Shown piece after piece: positions 11,716 to 23,892 of a stretch of 64,000 nt of DNA. The position numbers and the translations under genes were made by a program. Source of the stretch: Hydnum rufescens UP504 (Eukaryota > Basidiomycota > Agaricomycetes > Cantharellales > Hydnaceae); the NCBI GenBank assembly GCA_014904985.1, contig MU128940.1, positions 62,001 to 126,000 on the forward strand, given 5' to 3'. How positions within the stretch are numbered: the first letter of the stretch is position 1; the number at the start of each line of letters is the position of its first letter. The notes under the pieces are model-generated. The model saw nothing but the letters and a program-made list of their open reading frames with translations, was not told where the DNA came from and did no database searches.

Positions 11716-13249
11716 ATGTCGGGTCTCCCCACCGAGCAACAGCCACCCGTCCCACCAACAGTGCGCATCGCCCCACCAATTCCCTTGGCGTCAAGTTCAA
11801 CAGCTGTATACGCGGGAGAGCAAGACGCTGGCCTGGATGATTTTGACTTCTTAGCCGTGCTGAGCAGAGGCGAGTCCACTAAGCTCTTGCTAGCTCAGCA
11901 GAAACCATCAGGAGCTCTCCGTGCCATCAAGGTTATCAAGAAGTTGTCTATTGTGGCCAGTGATGAACTACAGAGGTCCGCCCATTTTCTTTGTAACCCG
12001 GACGTCGTGACTGAACCCGGAGATCCATACTGAATAGAACTAGATCCGAAAAGCTCGCTTTTCTAGCGGCCACCCGGGAGTCACACCCGTTTCTCCTCAC
12101 ATTGCATTCATGCTTCCAAACCAAAACCCGTCTATATTTTGTGATAGAATATGTCGCCGGTGGTGACCTTCTGCATCACATCCAACGTCGACGATTTACT
12201 CTTCCTGAAGTGAAGTTCTACGCTGCAGAGGTCTTACTGGCCCTGCAGTTCTTACATCGGAACGGTATCATCTATCGGTATGGAAGTCCATTCTATATTA
12301 CAAGGTCAGCGGCCTCATCACCGGAAACTCCCTAGGAATTTGAAACTTGACAATATTTTAGTCGCACTCGATGGACATATCAAACTCATTGATTATGCAA
12401 TCTGTAAAACTGATTTGTGGTTTGGTTCAACCACCCGGTCCTTCTGCGGCACATCAGAGTTTATGGCGCCAGAGGTACTTCAGCGAATCTCGTATTGATA
12501 CCGTGTAGCAGATTGATAAGGACACGCATATATTCTGTCCAGATACTGCTTGAACAGGGTTATGGCCATGGGATAGATTGGTGGGCATTCGGTGTGCTGA
12601 CCTACGAACTGCTATTGGGGGAGGCTCCTTTCCATGGGGAAGATGACGACGAGGTATTTGACGCTATTCTTGAAGATGTGCCCCTATATCCTGTCAGCCT
12701 CCCTCTGGATGCCATCTCGATGTTACAAGGGGTATGCAAGGTCACTCAAAAGCAATGCATACTACGGCGGCTCATGACTGCCTGATCCTCAGCTGCTCAC
12801 CCGGGATCCAGCTCGAAGACTTGGGTCCGGACCCGATGATGCTGAACCGATTAAACGCCACGAGTTCTTCAAGGGTACAGATTTCGATGACTTCCTCCAA
12901 AAGCGTATCCTCCCGCCCTTTGTCCCCGTGATCGTATGCATCCATTAAACCTTATTTCCGTTATCATGCATACTCACCTTCAAATCACTCCCATATACAC
13001 AGCCTTCACCTACAGATGCCACTGACTCTAGTGGGGGGGTGTGGGAAGGTCATTACGAAGCCCCCGTACTCAGTCCAGTCCACGGTATCCTATCACTCGA
13101 GGCTCAAAGCGAGTTTCTCGGATTCGATTGGGTTCGTAATCCACTCATTCCCTTCTCTCTATCCCTCGATGACACGTATCGATTTCATTCTCGTCAATTA
13201 TGCATGCGGTTATTCTTTCGTTTTCCCGCAGGCTGCTGAAGATGGATAA
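11716..13249 (+). CDS. Pkc1-like AGC kinase-domain protein, probable pseudokinase
   Basis: Seven exons (11716-11975, 12044-12277, 12336-12474, 12543-12731, 12793-12933, 13003-13131, 13232-13249) join to 369 residues. They contain only a kinase domain and AGC tail of the fungal protein kinase C type. The C2, HR1 and C1 regions of true Pkc1 are absent. Diagnostic Pkc features are [50 protein letters not shown] and the tail [13 protein letters not shown]. Catalytic motifs are degraded. The glycine loop reads LSRGESTKL, keeping one glycine. The catalytic loop reads YRNLKLDN, with Asn for the catalytic Asp. DFG (DYG in fungal Pkc) reads DYA. The Lys of AIKVIKK and the Glu of RSEK remain. It may act as a scaffold or regulator of cell-wall-integrity signalling. 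The last junction is uncertain: reading through the sixth intron would end the protein at 13239. Confidence 0.82.
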
Positions 13250-13601
13250 CCGGCATTGTCTGCAGCATCTTTTGCCAGCCCCCGATCGGTTCCTCTTCGA
13301 TCTCGTCACCGTTTCCCCCCCACGCAGGGCTGTTTCGGTACGCGTTGAATTCAAAAACATTTGCTATTCTTCTCTGCTACAATAACTTCAAATCCCTCAA
13401 ACTATGCTTCGACCAAGCACGATTGGGGAGGAAATTGAAAATGCACACTACTGTAGATATCCTGTACGTCATCGATAAATTACGAGCTATCCTGTCCATA
13501 GTCCAAACGTAGCAAGGACGTTCCGAATCTCCGGTCCTCATATAACAGCCTCTACCCCCCTCAGTATATCTCAGCAGTGTGCTTCGGCACGGCTCTGGAT
13601 A
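13250..13601. other. Convergent intergenic region
   Basis: Space between the 3' ends of the kinase gene (plus) and the RTA1 gene (minus). Nothing is recognised beyond expected 3' UTR sequence. Confidence 0.5.
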
Positions 13602-14812
13602 TCAGCCAGTACTCCTCATTGTGTATCCTTGCTCGTTATACAACCTGGACCGTCTTTGGACTTCGTCCAACAGCGTGCTAGGCCACACGATCACATAGAT
13701 AGAAATTGCGAGGAAGAGTGGCGCAGAGTCGAAGATTAGGAAATATCGTTCGTGAGTGTAAAGTGTTCCGCGGTACCCAAGTGCAAGTTCGGCGACACGG
13801 TATACAGATCGAATCTATCATGGGTGATACCAAGAAAGAACGCATCCTCAATTATGATCACAATCAGGAGAAGCGGCGGGACGAAGATTTAACGCACCAG
13901 AATGAAAACACTCGAAAACCAGAGGGCCATGAATACCACGCGAGCAGGATGCTCCGTATTTCCTTCTTTCAGGAACGTTGGGTCCGAGGGCTTGGCTCGT
14001 AGACGACGAAAGGCATGCACAGAAAGCACAGTGAAAAATACATAGGACAACCCCTGTAAGATGATACCGACTGGCGCAGCGACATAGAAGAGTCAGCAAA
14101 TTCACTTATTGGCTCGAGACATCGAACTATCATTACCCAGGAGGATCCTGTCTCCGACCTTCTCTGTACTCACTGAAGCTTCCATCGTCCCTCCGACTGT
14201 CCAAACACCCCATCAGATGGCGCGCTGCGGCATTGAGATAAGAGTAAGGCTCACTGATTTGCACGAAGAAAGTAGAGATGTCGCTCCACACAAAGACATG
14301 CTTGACAAGACGAGGGGGGATGAACGAATAGGGGGATTTGGCGCGGCGCTTGCGTCGATCAGCCAAATTCTCATCGACGGCCACAATAAGATGGCCGTAG
14401 ACAAGATAATTGAAGGCCAAGAAGGCCGCGGGACTGACGACGATGAATATGGACATGGGGATCACCAGCCCATGGCTGGTTTGGTGCGTTCGGGTTGGAA
14501 TTCGAAGAAAGAATCCAGCGGCCATGAATCCTGCGCCGAGAGGCAAGCAAAGAGTCCACCATGCCCGATGTCGAACCGTATGAAAAAGTACACAAAGAGT
14601 GACGATTCCATAGGCGATGCCAAAGGTGTAGGCGGCTACGGCGTTGGGCACGTATGCTATTAAGAAGCGGCGTTGAGGGGCCTAGAATGATGAGGTATAG
14701 TTTCACATGTTTACGCACGTAAAATAGACTTGTCTTGGAGGGCAGGTCCTGCTAATGCTGGACCAAAGGTAGAAAACAAGACCAGAGTCGCCAGAGGTAC
14801 GCGGGTCTGCAT
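13602..14812 (-). CDS. RTA1-family membrane protein (intact copy)
   Basis: This is a seven-helix fungal RTA1 (lipid-translocating exporter-like) protein. The main exon carries hydrophobic helices and the family block FIVVSPAAFLAFNYLVYG, followed by the basic loop and FVWSDISTFFVQ. A middle exon reads GIILQGLSYVFFTVLSVHAF and FMALWFSSVFIL. The last exon (13602-13814) reads IRSVYRVAE, ERYFLIFDSAPLFLAIS and WPSTLL. All are classic RTA1 helices. Family members have been linked to resistance to lipid-like toxicants such as 7-aminocholesterol; the substrate here is unknown. The proposed first exon (ATG at 14812, signal-like MQTRVPLATLVLFSTFG) does not join in phase to the next exon across the only obvious short intron. 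Either the first exon is misplaced or a base is missing near 14.7 kb. Confidence 0.82.
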
Positions 14813-16540
14813 AATGGGGATAAACAGTGGATGAATCAAACCCCAGGCCAGTTAAGTTATATAGCCGTGGCACCACATAATATGTCACTGGTTAGGCGCG
14901 TATGGTTGAGGCGTAACGAGTCAGATTCGTCCAAATCCGACGGAGGGATATTAGCCCCCGGCGGAAGGCTGTGCCATTCTTGGCCAGTTGTTGGAAATTT
15001 GGACCGCAGTAGACAATATACAGCACAACTCAAATCGATACGGAATCTTTATTTTGTTGAGATACGCGAGATTTACCGCCAGGATTGAATAGATTCGTTT
15101 CGGGGTCCTACGCAAGTTGTCGGTTGGCTCATGGTGGGGTACTCAGGACACTCCCTTCATTTCAAGATGCTCGTGGAAAATGACATCGCTACTCTCAATT
15201 GAGCATGCCCACAAAAAGAGGCTTTTGCTGGTCAGGGACATGTTGGTTGGGCCCAAGATGAGGGGCGGCATTGTCTAGAATCTCACTATGACATCGCGGA
15301 CTCCGGACACCGTCAGAAAAATCAGAAAAATAACGCATCAGCGGATCGTGTAAAATTGAAAACTCCCGTTGTGTAGTAAACTATTTGCCAGGGGTGTTCT
15401 TGGGGATTCGCTTCCTCCACCACCCCCATTGTATTTAATATTTTCAATCTTGAAAACCTGTGAGGACAGGAGCCTCAAGGTGTATGACAGGAAGCTGTAG
15501 GCCCGTTTTGCGCTTGCTGATTGGGTGGCAAATAGAATCATCCATATAAACAAGCTGCGGCAAAAGTCTGATCTCTGTGAAGATAAGCCCTGCCACCTGC
15601 CGATTGCTCTCGAGGGGTGACGAAGCCTCGGCATAAGCAGAGGGAATTAATGCGGGTGACCGATATAATCCCTAAAGTCCATGCAATACGGCCGCACGCT
15701 GCACACCGGGGCTCCCTCCAATAAATTCATACCTGTCGAAATGTCCATCCCGACGGGGAATGGTCGTGAAGAACGCGAGGGACTAGCACCCAATCACGAG
15801 TAGTGGGTGCTAGTGTACTCAACACAGGGGCTGATACACCCGCTGCCGATGATAAATGGACATATTTTCCAGATAAAGCGTGCAGTTGGTTGTAGTACGT
15901 TAATTAACGTTGTGTGCGGATAACGCGTGGGCGCTTCCGCCCATTATGTAAGAAATATGTCTACAGAATCGCGCACAGCAATCCATGTTCTGGAGACTTC
16001 GGGCCCGGAAAGCAGGTTTAATAAACTGGTTTGAATGAATTCAATTCTGAGCCTAGATATACAGTGCTGCCCATACGTACGGAGTAACTTTGATCGTGAA
16101 GTAAGGCATGCGTAACGCGCAGGAGTCGGGGGCGTGCTCATCCGGATGGACGCATAGTTAGAAAAGAAGAGGCTGTGGGCGTCGCAGCCCAGGGCCGCTT
16201 CAATGATTTAAAGTATTTAGGGATTTGACAGCGAAATAGCAGCCACTCCTAACAACGCGACGGGATCAGTCCAATATAATACAAGATCCGGATGGGCGCA
16301 CCGCCTTATGTCGTTCGGCTAGCTGATCACTGCGATCAAGGGCCCTACCTGGAGAGCCGGGCATGAGGCTACATGGTCATCGTTATAGTAAGAGGTCTCT
16401 AGGCATTGACACGGTAATACAAAGCGAACCTCACCACGATCAGGCATAGTTTCATGAGACTGGTTGCCCATATTTGACAAGAACCACCAATCCCTAGTTG
16501 CCGAGCATACACCAGATCTGCAACATAACAATCAGAAGGC
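14813..16540. other. Gene-poor interval between the RTA1 copies
   Basis: About 1.7 kb with no recognised gene. A 98-codon minus-strand open frame (15338-15634) with a glycine run is the longest and resembles nothing I know. It may hold the promoter of the intact RTA1 gene near its left end. Confidence 0.45.
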
Positions 16541-17560
16541 GTCTAGGAGGTGTGTTGCGTGTCGTACATCCCCTCACTAGATTGCATAGTGCGGCGTTGC
16601 GTTTCGCCCCAAGCTGTGCTAGGCCACACACACATTATCGCGAACACCATAGCTGAAAAACCCAGGAGGCGGGGGGGGGGGGGGGTAAAGGCGAACATGA
16701 AGAAATTGCAAAGCGTCCCATGATATCCCAGTATCAAATCGATGATACGATATACATAACGGGTCTATGATAAAAATTGAGGGAAGTCAATATCTAGGTA
16801 GTGAGCCAAAGCTATTTACAAAGTTTATGAAAGTAGATAGAATAAATAAACTCAAGAGTTCAGGGCCACAAACATCTCGCCAGTAGGATGTTGAAAGTTT
16901 GGTGAACGTGAGGTTGGAGGGTATGGTGCGGAATAGGTGACATGGTTCGAGAGTGATAGAGGTGAAAAATAGATAAGACAAGGCCTGCATGACGATACCA
17001 AGTGAAGGATGCGAACCAGGAGTAGGCAAGCCCTGAATGTCACTCGGACCCACCGAAGATTATCGTTACCTAAAATAATTCGTTCACTTAGTCTCTGTGG
17101 GCTTGGTTGAGTTTCTATGGCTCCTCCCGGCGCCCGAGTCCAACAAAGCCCTTGCCAGGCGGCGTACCGTCACAACGGCGCTATTTGGGAAACTCGCTGA
17201 GACGAAGGGGAAAAGTGGAGATGTCCCCCAAACGCAGACTTGATGATAGGAGGTGGGATCCGTGAATATATACGACAGTCACATCTTTCATGCAAATTCC
17301 CGTCAGTCACAATAAGATAGCGGCAGAGTCGTACAGACGAGATAATCGGAAACCAAGAAAACGGCGGGGCCAACAATGACAAATAAGTCCATAGGGATGA
17401 CCAGAGATCGATTATCTAGTCGCATAGGTCCGCACAGGAATGCGCAGGAATAAATCGATGGACAGCCGATTCGCAAATAGGGGATCCACCAAATTCGATT
17501 CCCAGTCATGTGAAAAAACAGGGTGGTAGCGGGGGTATGAATCCGGCGCAAATTTAGAGC
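16541..17560 (-). pseudogene. Decayed RTA1-family copy
   Basis: Read on the minus strand, fragments of an RTA1 protein appear in the right order but in different frames. A segment near 17.4 kb reads SLVIPMDLFVIVGPAVFLVS, matching the intact copy's IPMSIFIVVSPAAF. Next come LIVTDGNLHERCDCR and IPPPIIKSAF (about 17.2-17.3 kb), matching its VDENLADRRKR and IPPRLVKHVF. Then GIVMQALSYLFFTS (about 17.0 kb) matches GIILQGLSYVFFT, and CVWPSTAW (about 16.6 kb) matches the WPSTLL region. Stops and frame changes interrupt it, and a run of about 15 G lies inside the last segment (about 16671-16685). It is a tandem paralogue of the RTA1 gene 2 kb to the left, on the same strand, and looks non-functional. 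Confidence 0.75.
16671..16685 (+). repeat. Homopolymer run of about 15 G
   Basis: A pure G tract inside the decayed RTA1 copy. Such tracts are length-unstable and are also hard to sequence, so its exact length should not be trusted. Confidence 0.9.
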
Positions 17561-18149
17561 ACGGATGCTTAGGACCGTTCAGGCCCAGAGAGGGGTGTGT
17601 TCACGTGGTGTCGACACTAGCACTCGAGTGAGTGGGGGCAGTGAGAGAGAGGTAGGCACTCATGGTAGTGCAGCCCAACCACACTTCCCCGTCGGTTTTC
17701 CGATGCTACGCCCAGTGGGGCGCATTTCCTCAAAAAATTTCGTCGGAAGTTCATTGCACCAGTGCATCTTTTCCCAGAAATGGGAGGAAAATGATGGCCA
17801 GACTTGCCCATAAATTGGATTCTTCCGAGGATTTTGAACCCGACGGAATGACTCAGATCTCAGCAACTTTGCAGTCGGGGCTGTCAACTCACATTTCAAT
17901 GATATCACTATAGTCTGCCGAAATATTTCGGGAGCGCCCAGCTTGGGGTTGTGTTGGCAGAACCTGCGACTTGACGAGCCGGTCGAGCTGGAAAGTGTTG
18001 AATGGCCCGTGCCGGAAGCCGTTCCGAAGCCGAGTTGTGAAGACCGAGGCAGTTCCGTCGGAAGGTAAAAGTCGGGCTTTGCCACTCAATTGCGCTTCGA
18101 CAACCACACGTATATTTATTAGAAATTCTAGATATCTCGAGCGCTAACT
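17561..18149. other. Intergenic between decayed RTA1 and decayed TF copies
   Basis: Open frames on both strands (for example minus 17660-18085) have no recognised similarity. The start of the decayed transcription-factor copy, including any remains of its zinc cluster, may lie here but was not detected. Confidence 0.4.
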
Positions 18150-20010
18150 AGACTTCTCGTCGTCCAGCAAGAGTTCGGAACAGGGTGTGCAACCGATTTA
18201 GGTGTTATCCCTGCAACGCCCTCTCCTGCAGATATTGTGGACATCGATGGGTGGAGCACTGGTGAGGCGTATCTATGGCTGTATTATACAGTCATCGTTG
18301 GTCACTTCCTCACACGTAATGGATAGTTCTCGGCTTTCGACCGTACTATGTGTGGATGTCTCATCTACCTTCTCTTAATTACATCCGTCAAGAACCTCTG
18401 GTGTCGCCGACGATATCAACCTCTCCTCTATCATCAATGTACTTCCTTGGATTGAAGGGTTTATTCGGTGAGCCTCATATCGAGGAGATCTGCCTGCAGT
18501 TAAAGAGACTACACTTGACTCGGACACTTTGGGCTTCCCATGAATATTTATAAGCTCTGGAGCTCGTGGCCATCTATATCCCGTGTATCTCGGCCATACG
18601 GACACCACCTTGTGAACTGCATTGAAAGGAGTTGCGAGCCGAATTGTCAAATTTTCCACCTCGTGCAAGCACCGCCCCCGTCTTGCGGTTACATGCTGAC
18701 ACCGATGGACATCAACTTGCTTTGGGCGAGGCCTTGCGACGCACCACCACACGCTGCAGCCTCTGCGTCTGGGAACTCAGTTTCGCATTCGATGACCCTC
18801 AGTTGACCCGGATTCCCGGGAATCAGAAGATCCGAAAGTGGTCGATGTCGACAGCCCTGCAGCCCTCCCCCTTCCCGTCCCCCCGGGAGGGATTTGCTTC
18901 TCCGAGTCATGACCGGATTTCCGTTTCCCGCCGTCTTCTTACTCACTTCGGAAGCTTCACGATTGGTGTTACGGGTCCTTAGCGACGGGAAAGAAGGGTC
19001 CACTTCACGAGAGAGCGAATGGGATCTCAGATCTCCTCATAGGCTTGTTATTGGAGACACACACTCTGTAGAGAGTGTGCCCATTTGCCTTTGGTCCGTC
19101 TAATGCAGAGACTTACCTCATACCAAGACTAATTGTGGATGCGATAGGGCCTTCTGTCGAAGACCGAAATGTTACCTCCATTGGCAAGTGAAGGGAACGG
19201 AGACGCGGTCGGCCACTTGAACGTACTTGGCTGTGGACTGTTTGTGGGTGTTCGACCCAGACCTCCCATCAGCACACAACAACGCACCTGTATCTTGGAT
19301 TAGCCTGTATGGAAAGCTACAGGCTCACCTTTCATTGTCGAATTGGACCAACGTCTCCTGGATGTTGCATAGGCGGTTCATGTTGGCTTCATCAGCATGG
19401 AGCAATGCCCCCATTCATATCCTATCGCACTGAAATGGGCCAACTTGGCATGTCATAGACACCCTTCCCATGACCGCCTATTTCATTGTCCTAAGGGCAA
19501 GGGCTTCCATTACCGAGGCGCATGCCCCTCTCTATGGGAGGTGGCTTCGACTCAGTAAGCGAGCGGAATCTCACTTGGCGAGTATACGCTGGGCCCCCAA
19601 ATGCCTGTCAGCGATGAATCCTGCTGGGTTGATGGCAATGGGAAGAATCCCAGCAACAAGTGTACAAGTAGTCATTAGGACGGCCTCTGGGATGTCAAAA
19701 TGGCTGGAAACTATTCCGAATTCGACATCGAATCCTCTGCACCCTGCGATCATCGCTGATTGCGCAAAAGAGCAGCTAACATTATCACAAGCCTCACGCC
19801 TGACGTCAACAACCATTAATACCGTATCAGTCTCATTGCCCACTTCCTATGTTCCTTCGCAACGTTACCACCAACTATTCGGTTCCTCTGATGTATCATC
19901 GTTCGCGATGCATACACGCAGGTCCTCGGGAATGATGACCTGCCTATGGGACCACCGTTAAATCCTGGTGCGTCTCTGGATCGCCTGTTCGATATGAACA
20001 CTGGATCGTT
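18150..20010 (+). pseudogene. Decayed copy of the neighbouring Zn2Cys6 transcription factor
   Basis: Translated fragments align in order with the intact gene that begins at 20303. A fragment at 18350-18553 (LPSLNYIRQ..., MYFLGLKGLFGEPHIEEI) matches its LPSPNELRQ and MYLLTVKDLSDEAQMEDI. A fragment at 19470-19961 (ASITEAHAPLYGRW, PKCLSAMNP, GRIPATSVQVVIRT) matches TSITETHAALFMMW, AKCLAAMDP and GSIPAGGAQVVITM. Frames change repeatedly and there are in-frame stops, for example just after 18550. No zinc-cluster exon is recognised. It is a tandem duplicate that has lost its DNA-binding end and its reading frame. Confidence 0.78.
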
Positions 20011-20302
20011 TTGACTGCACGGTGCTCAATATCCTCAGTCCGGGCGCGCAATAAGGATTGCTCTATCTCAGCTTTGGAAGAGGGTACTTGATTGCTATAG
20101 TGTTTAATCTACGACTTCCAGCCTCAAGATGTTTTCCTGGACCGGTTGGACCCCCAGAAATGAACCTCTGCCATTCTGGTGCGAGAGTATCTTATTGGAA
20201 TTAGGCGAAACCAGGCACCTGGCGAAACATTCATTACCAGGGCGTCGCGTGGCAAAGCTGTGACAGTTCCGCCGGGACTTCCCGATGCAGTTATCGTTCG
20301 CT

Positions 20303-22882
20303 ATGCCCTCATACCCGTCCCTCCCCTTCCCAGTTGTCACTCGAGGTAAGACAGGGAAGCACACAGATTGTCCTCTTGGGCGCCGAATAAATCCTCCATT
20401 TTCTTCATGAGGTTCCAAACGCTCCCACGCGAAGCGTAGTTGTTTAGCCTGTCGCAGGCAAAAGGCTAGATGCGAATTACCCCCGCACGCAATGGATTTT
20501 CCGTCCAGTAGGGATGAACTCCCCATTGAGTCTTCCTGTCATCGGTATGCTTCTCTGCACCCGTGCGCCTTTCCCCCCTCATACCCCTTGGCAGGTGTAA
20601 AACGCTTGGAATACCATGCATCGTATACGACGAACAATTGAAAGGGACGCGGCAAAAAGTAACTAGGAACGCGAATCCGGTGATATCTCCGCAAGCTCTA
20701 TCAATCTCTGCTGGACCTTCCCCTCGTTCACCGCGCCTTTCTGTGGGCGCAGCACAGCAGGATTGCGACCCCAGTAGCTCCGGGTTTTTCCACTTGTTCC
20801 GTCCAGAATCGAACAACACAGTGTCTTCCTCGCCCCCAGCTGCCGTAAATACTATTCCTACCCAAGGTCTTCCTCTGAGACACCCGAAGCCGTTGTGCCA
20901 CCCAGACGTATCGCTGATGTGGCGTCCGATCGCTCTGTTAGCCGAACATCTAAGCCGCCTACCTGAATTTGGGAGTCGAAGCAGGCCTGACTCAGGCATT
21001 GCTTCCGCGACGTCTTCTCCAGCTGATATCGTCGATGCCCGACTAGGTAACAAGATCGAGGCCAGGTAAGACGTTGCATACACAAGTCCTAGATCCTCAT
21101 GAAACAAACATTTCATAGTTTCCAACCTTACTATGTGTGGATACCACATCTTCCATCTCCCAATGAACTCCGACAACAGCATCTTAAATCGCCTACGCTG
21201 TCCAGCTCTCTGCTTCTCGGTGCAATGTACCTTCTTACAGTGAAGGATTTATCCGACGAGGCCCAGATGGAGGATATCCGAACGCGACTAACCAGGCTCG
21301 TTCAGCGGGACTTGACTCGCATCCTCTTGTTCGCTCCTGTGGACATTCACGCTGTTCAAGCTCTAGAGCTTCTCGCCGTCTATGCGCCGTTTGATGTTGG
21401 CCGCGAAGTCCCGAATGGATCTGCGCTATTAGCTGTGGCGAAGCGCATTGCCATGGCACTCCGGCTCGCGGATGCCCCCGCGGCTGTGATGCACTTACAT
21501 GCGTCCAACGATACAGACCGAGGTGCCTTGGACGAGGTCTTGCGGCGTGCCACCATATACTACAGCCTCCATCTTTGGGAACTCAGCTTCGCATTCAATG
21601 ACCCGCACTTGCCGCAGATTACTCAAGAACTGGAATCACCAGATGCCGCAGATGTCATGAGCCCCAAGAACTCCCCTCCCCAGGATCTGCTTTTTCGAGT
21701 CGTAGGCCGGATTGCTATTGCCCACCGCCTACGCTCGCTGCGAAAATTTTATGATTGGACTCACGATATTGCTTCCGCGACAAATATGGAAACACTCCAC
21801 TCCACCCTAGATAAAATCTCAATCGTCCTTAATGACATGTTTTCTGAGGCGGAGGCTCAACAGAGACTGCAGAGATTCGCATTCAGTAAGTCGAATACAG
21901 ATAATTGCGTATCCTGAAGTCTAAATCCCACACGGTAGGCCCATACATGGGTGACCCGAATGTCGCCTTGATTTGCGAGTGGATGGAAATGGAGGCACGC
22001 TCAGGTCACTTGATGGTATTGGGGCGTGGATTGTCCGCAGCTTCCCGACCGAGGCATCTCTTCGTTGCAGGCAAATGGCCCTCTGCATTGGATATTCTTT
22101 CTCATGTGATCACGACACCTCCAATGTCGACATTCCTCATGCAATGGGGCCACCGACTCGTGGACTCCGCGGAAAAGCTTCTTGCTGTCTTCGTCGGAAT
22201 GGGACAACATGACCCTTTCATCAATATTCCTTCGCACATGTTCCCTTTGGATACATCAAGGTTGCATGCTTACGGTGCTCCTCCCGTGACTACCTGCGCG
22301 ATGATTGCAGGTGCAGCGACCTCCATTACTGAAACCCACGCTGCTCTCTTTATGATGTGGGGCAAGACAACGGAAAGAGTGGAATCATACTTGGTGATTA
22401 TGCGGCAGGCTGCCAAGTGTCTCGCGGCCATGGATCCTTCCCGGTCGATCGCCATGGGGAGCATCCCCGCAGGAGGCGCACAAGTAGTTATCACCATGAC
22501 CTCGGCGATAGCGAACTGGTGGTCCATTATTCGGAATGAGCAGTCGAAACGACTTCTGCCCTTACTAGAATTGCTCCCTGAAGACTTCACCGAAGACGCA
22601 TTAGTTTCACTTCGAGGCGAACGCTTGAGCACACCAACTGCCTCCACTTCGTCGGACTCTACACTTGATGTGTCATCCCAATGGCCAGTCCCATCCCTAC
22701 ATTTACCCGCCCTTGGTGATGTGTCAGCACTGGATCGTAGGACTCAACCCTTGCCTTCGGGATCCCCCCAGGCCTCCGAGCCCGCTTTTGATCCTCTACT
22801 CGATGTTTACGCTGCATCATTTGATTGGTCAACCTTCAACATGCATGGCACTGGGCAAAATTTGAATCCCTCCGATATCTAA
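20303..22882 (+). CDS. Zn2Cys6 fungal transcription factor
   Basis: Exons 20303-20345, 20412-20544, 20595-21065, 21119-21885 and 21939-22882 join in frame to 785 residues. The start ATG gives MPSYPSLPFPVVTRGSKRS just before the zinc cluster. The cluster is CLACRRQKARC, then CHRCKTLGIPC, each C-x2-C-x6-C, the normal spacing of a Gal4-type binuclear cluster. The linker between the two halves is about 21 residues, longer than the usual 5-12. A middle homology region (roughly residues 220-600) with conserved hydrophobic helices follows, then a Ser/Pro-rich C-terminus with acidic, aromatic residues (FDWSTF) that could activate transcription. It would act in the nucleus. Its targets are unknown; the adjacent RTA1 genes and the decayed copy suggest a small duplicated accessory cluster. 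Confidence 0.85.
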
Positions 22883-23297
22883 CTCTCGTCACCTTAGTCA
22901 TTTGGACAGCTATCACAAAGAAATCTATAGTATAGTCGATTCATGCTACAAACGATACTTCTGACACTCGGTTCTTACATATACATGTGCAAAAGTACAG
23001 TACTATGCCATCTGTATATTTTCTATACTTCGAGGGTACGGTGTCTTGCTTGGGAGAAACCATGCCGTTGGCCCTTGTACACTTACTTTTGCAGTTCCTC
23101 GTGCATGCAATTCATCTCTTCGTAATTTATTTATCGACGTGAGTCATGCTCAGAACATCTTCATCGGCACCTTGAAAATTATAATCTGTTGGGGGAGAGC
23201 CAATGCGCTACACTGTGCAGTGCCATGGAACCAAGAGATCTTAGAATACGCCAACATAAATACACCCAGCGGATAGACTTTCTCTGCTATTCTTCGG
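22883..23297. other. Convergent intergenic region
   Basis: 3' UTR space between the transcription factor (plus) and the Tma17-like gene (minus). AT-rich, nothing recognised. Confidence 0.5.
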
Positions 23298-23892
23298 CTA
23301 GAACCTGACGGCGACGCTACAGAAACACACTACCATCTTCCTCCTCATTCGGAGGGCTTGGGACTGGCTGAGGGGTGGTGGTGGAATATTAGATGCAGAT
23401 GATGAAGGATTGTGGGGCCGGGACGGGAGATCGTAATGAGGGTTCGAGGATGACACTACTCCCTTCCGCTCAAGGGCTAGTCTCAAAATGGATATACGTT
23501 CCGTTTGCGAGGCACTGTCCCAAAAGAAAAAGAGAAAGAAAGAGAGAAGGAAAGAGAGGAGGGGTGCATATTGTGAGCCAGGAAACTCAGAGCGTTCCAC
23601 CAACGAAGCGCGATTGAAATATCCCACATCACCACGCGATTATCAGCTACGGCTTCCAAAATGTCTGGGTCATTGGGACTAGAAGTCTCGAGGTACGCTT
23701 GCAATTGCTGTTGAGTCTCCTGGAGGTGCTGCAGCGAATTCTGGAGACGTGCAATTTCTGTCATGATTGGTTCGCAGTTTAAGTAAACCAGAGAGAGTCA
23801 ATGCGGAATATATAACCTTCTGTGATCGTCCCGGGCTCGAAATGGATGGCCTCCTGGAGGGTGAAGGGCTGAGAGAATTCCGTGGAGGGCAT
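23298..23892 (-). CDS. Tma17/Adc17-like proteasome assembly chaperone
   Basis: Exons 23817-23892, 23628-23757 and 23298-23514 join in frame to 140 residues. The core reads EIARLQNSLQHLQETQQQL, a short acidic link, then an AVADNRVVIASQ block followed by ERISILRLALERKG. This is the coiled-coil plus helix pattern of fungal Tma17 proteins, small chaperones that help pair Rpt6 with Rpt3 in the proteasome base. The VVIASQ junction is only recovered when the second intron (donor GTGGGA, about 23515-23627) is removed, which supports the splicing. The C-terminus is proline-rich then arginine-rich and is not conserved in my memory of the family. The family call rests on remembered conservation. Confidence 0.65.

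Noticed and set aside
14109..14663. 184-codon plus-strand open frame
   Set aside because: Antisense to the RTA1 transmembrane exon, which is conserved on the minus strand.
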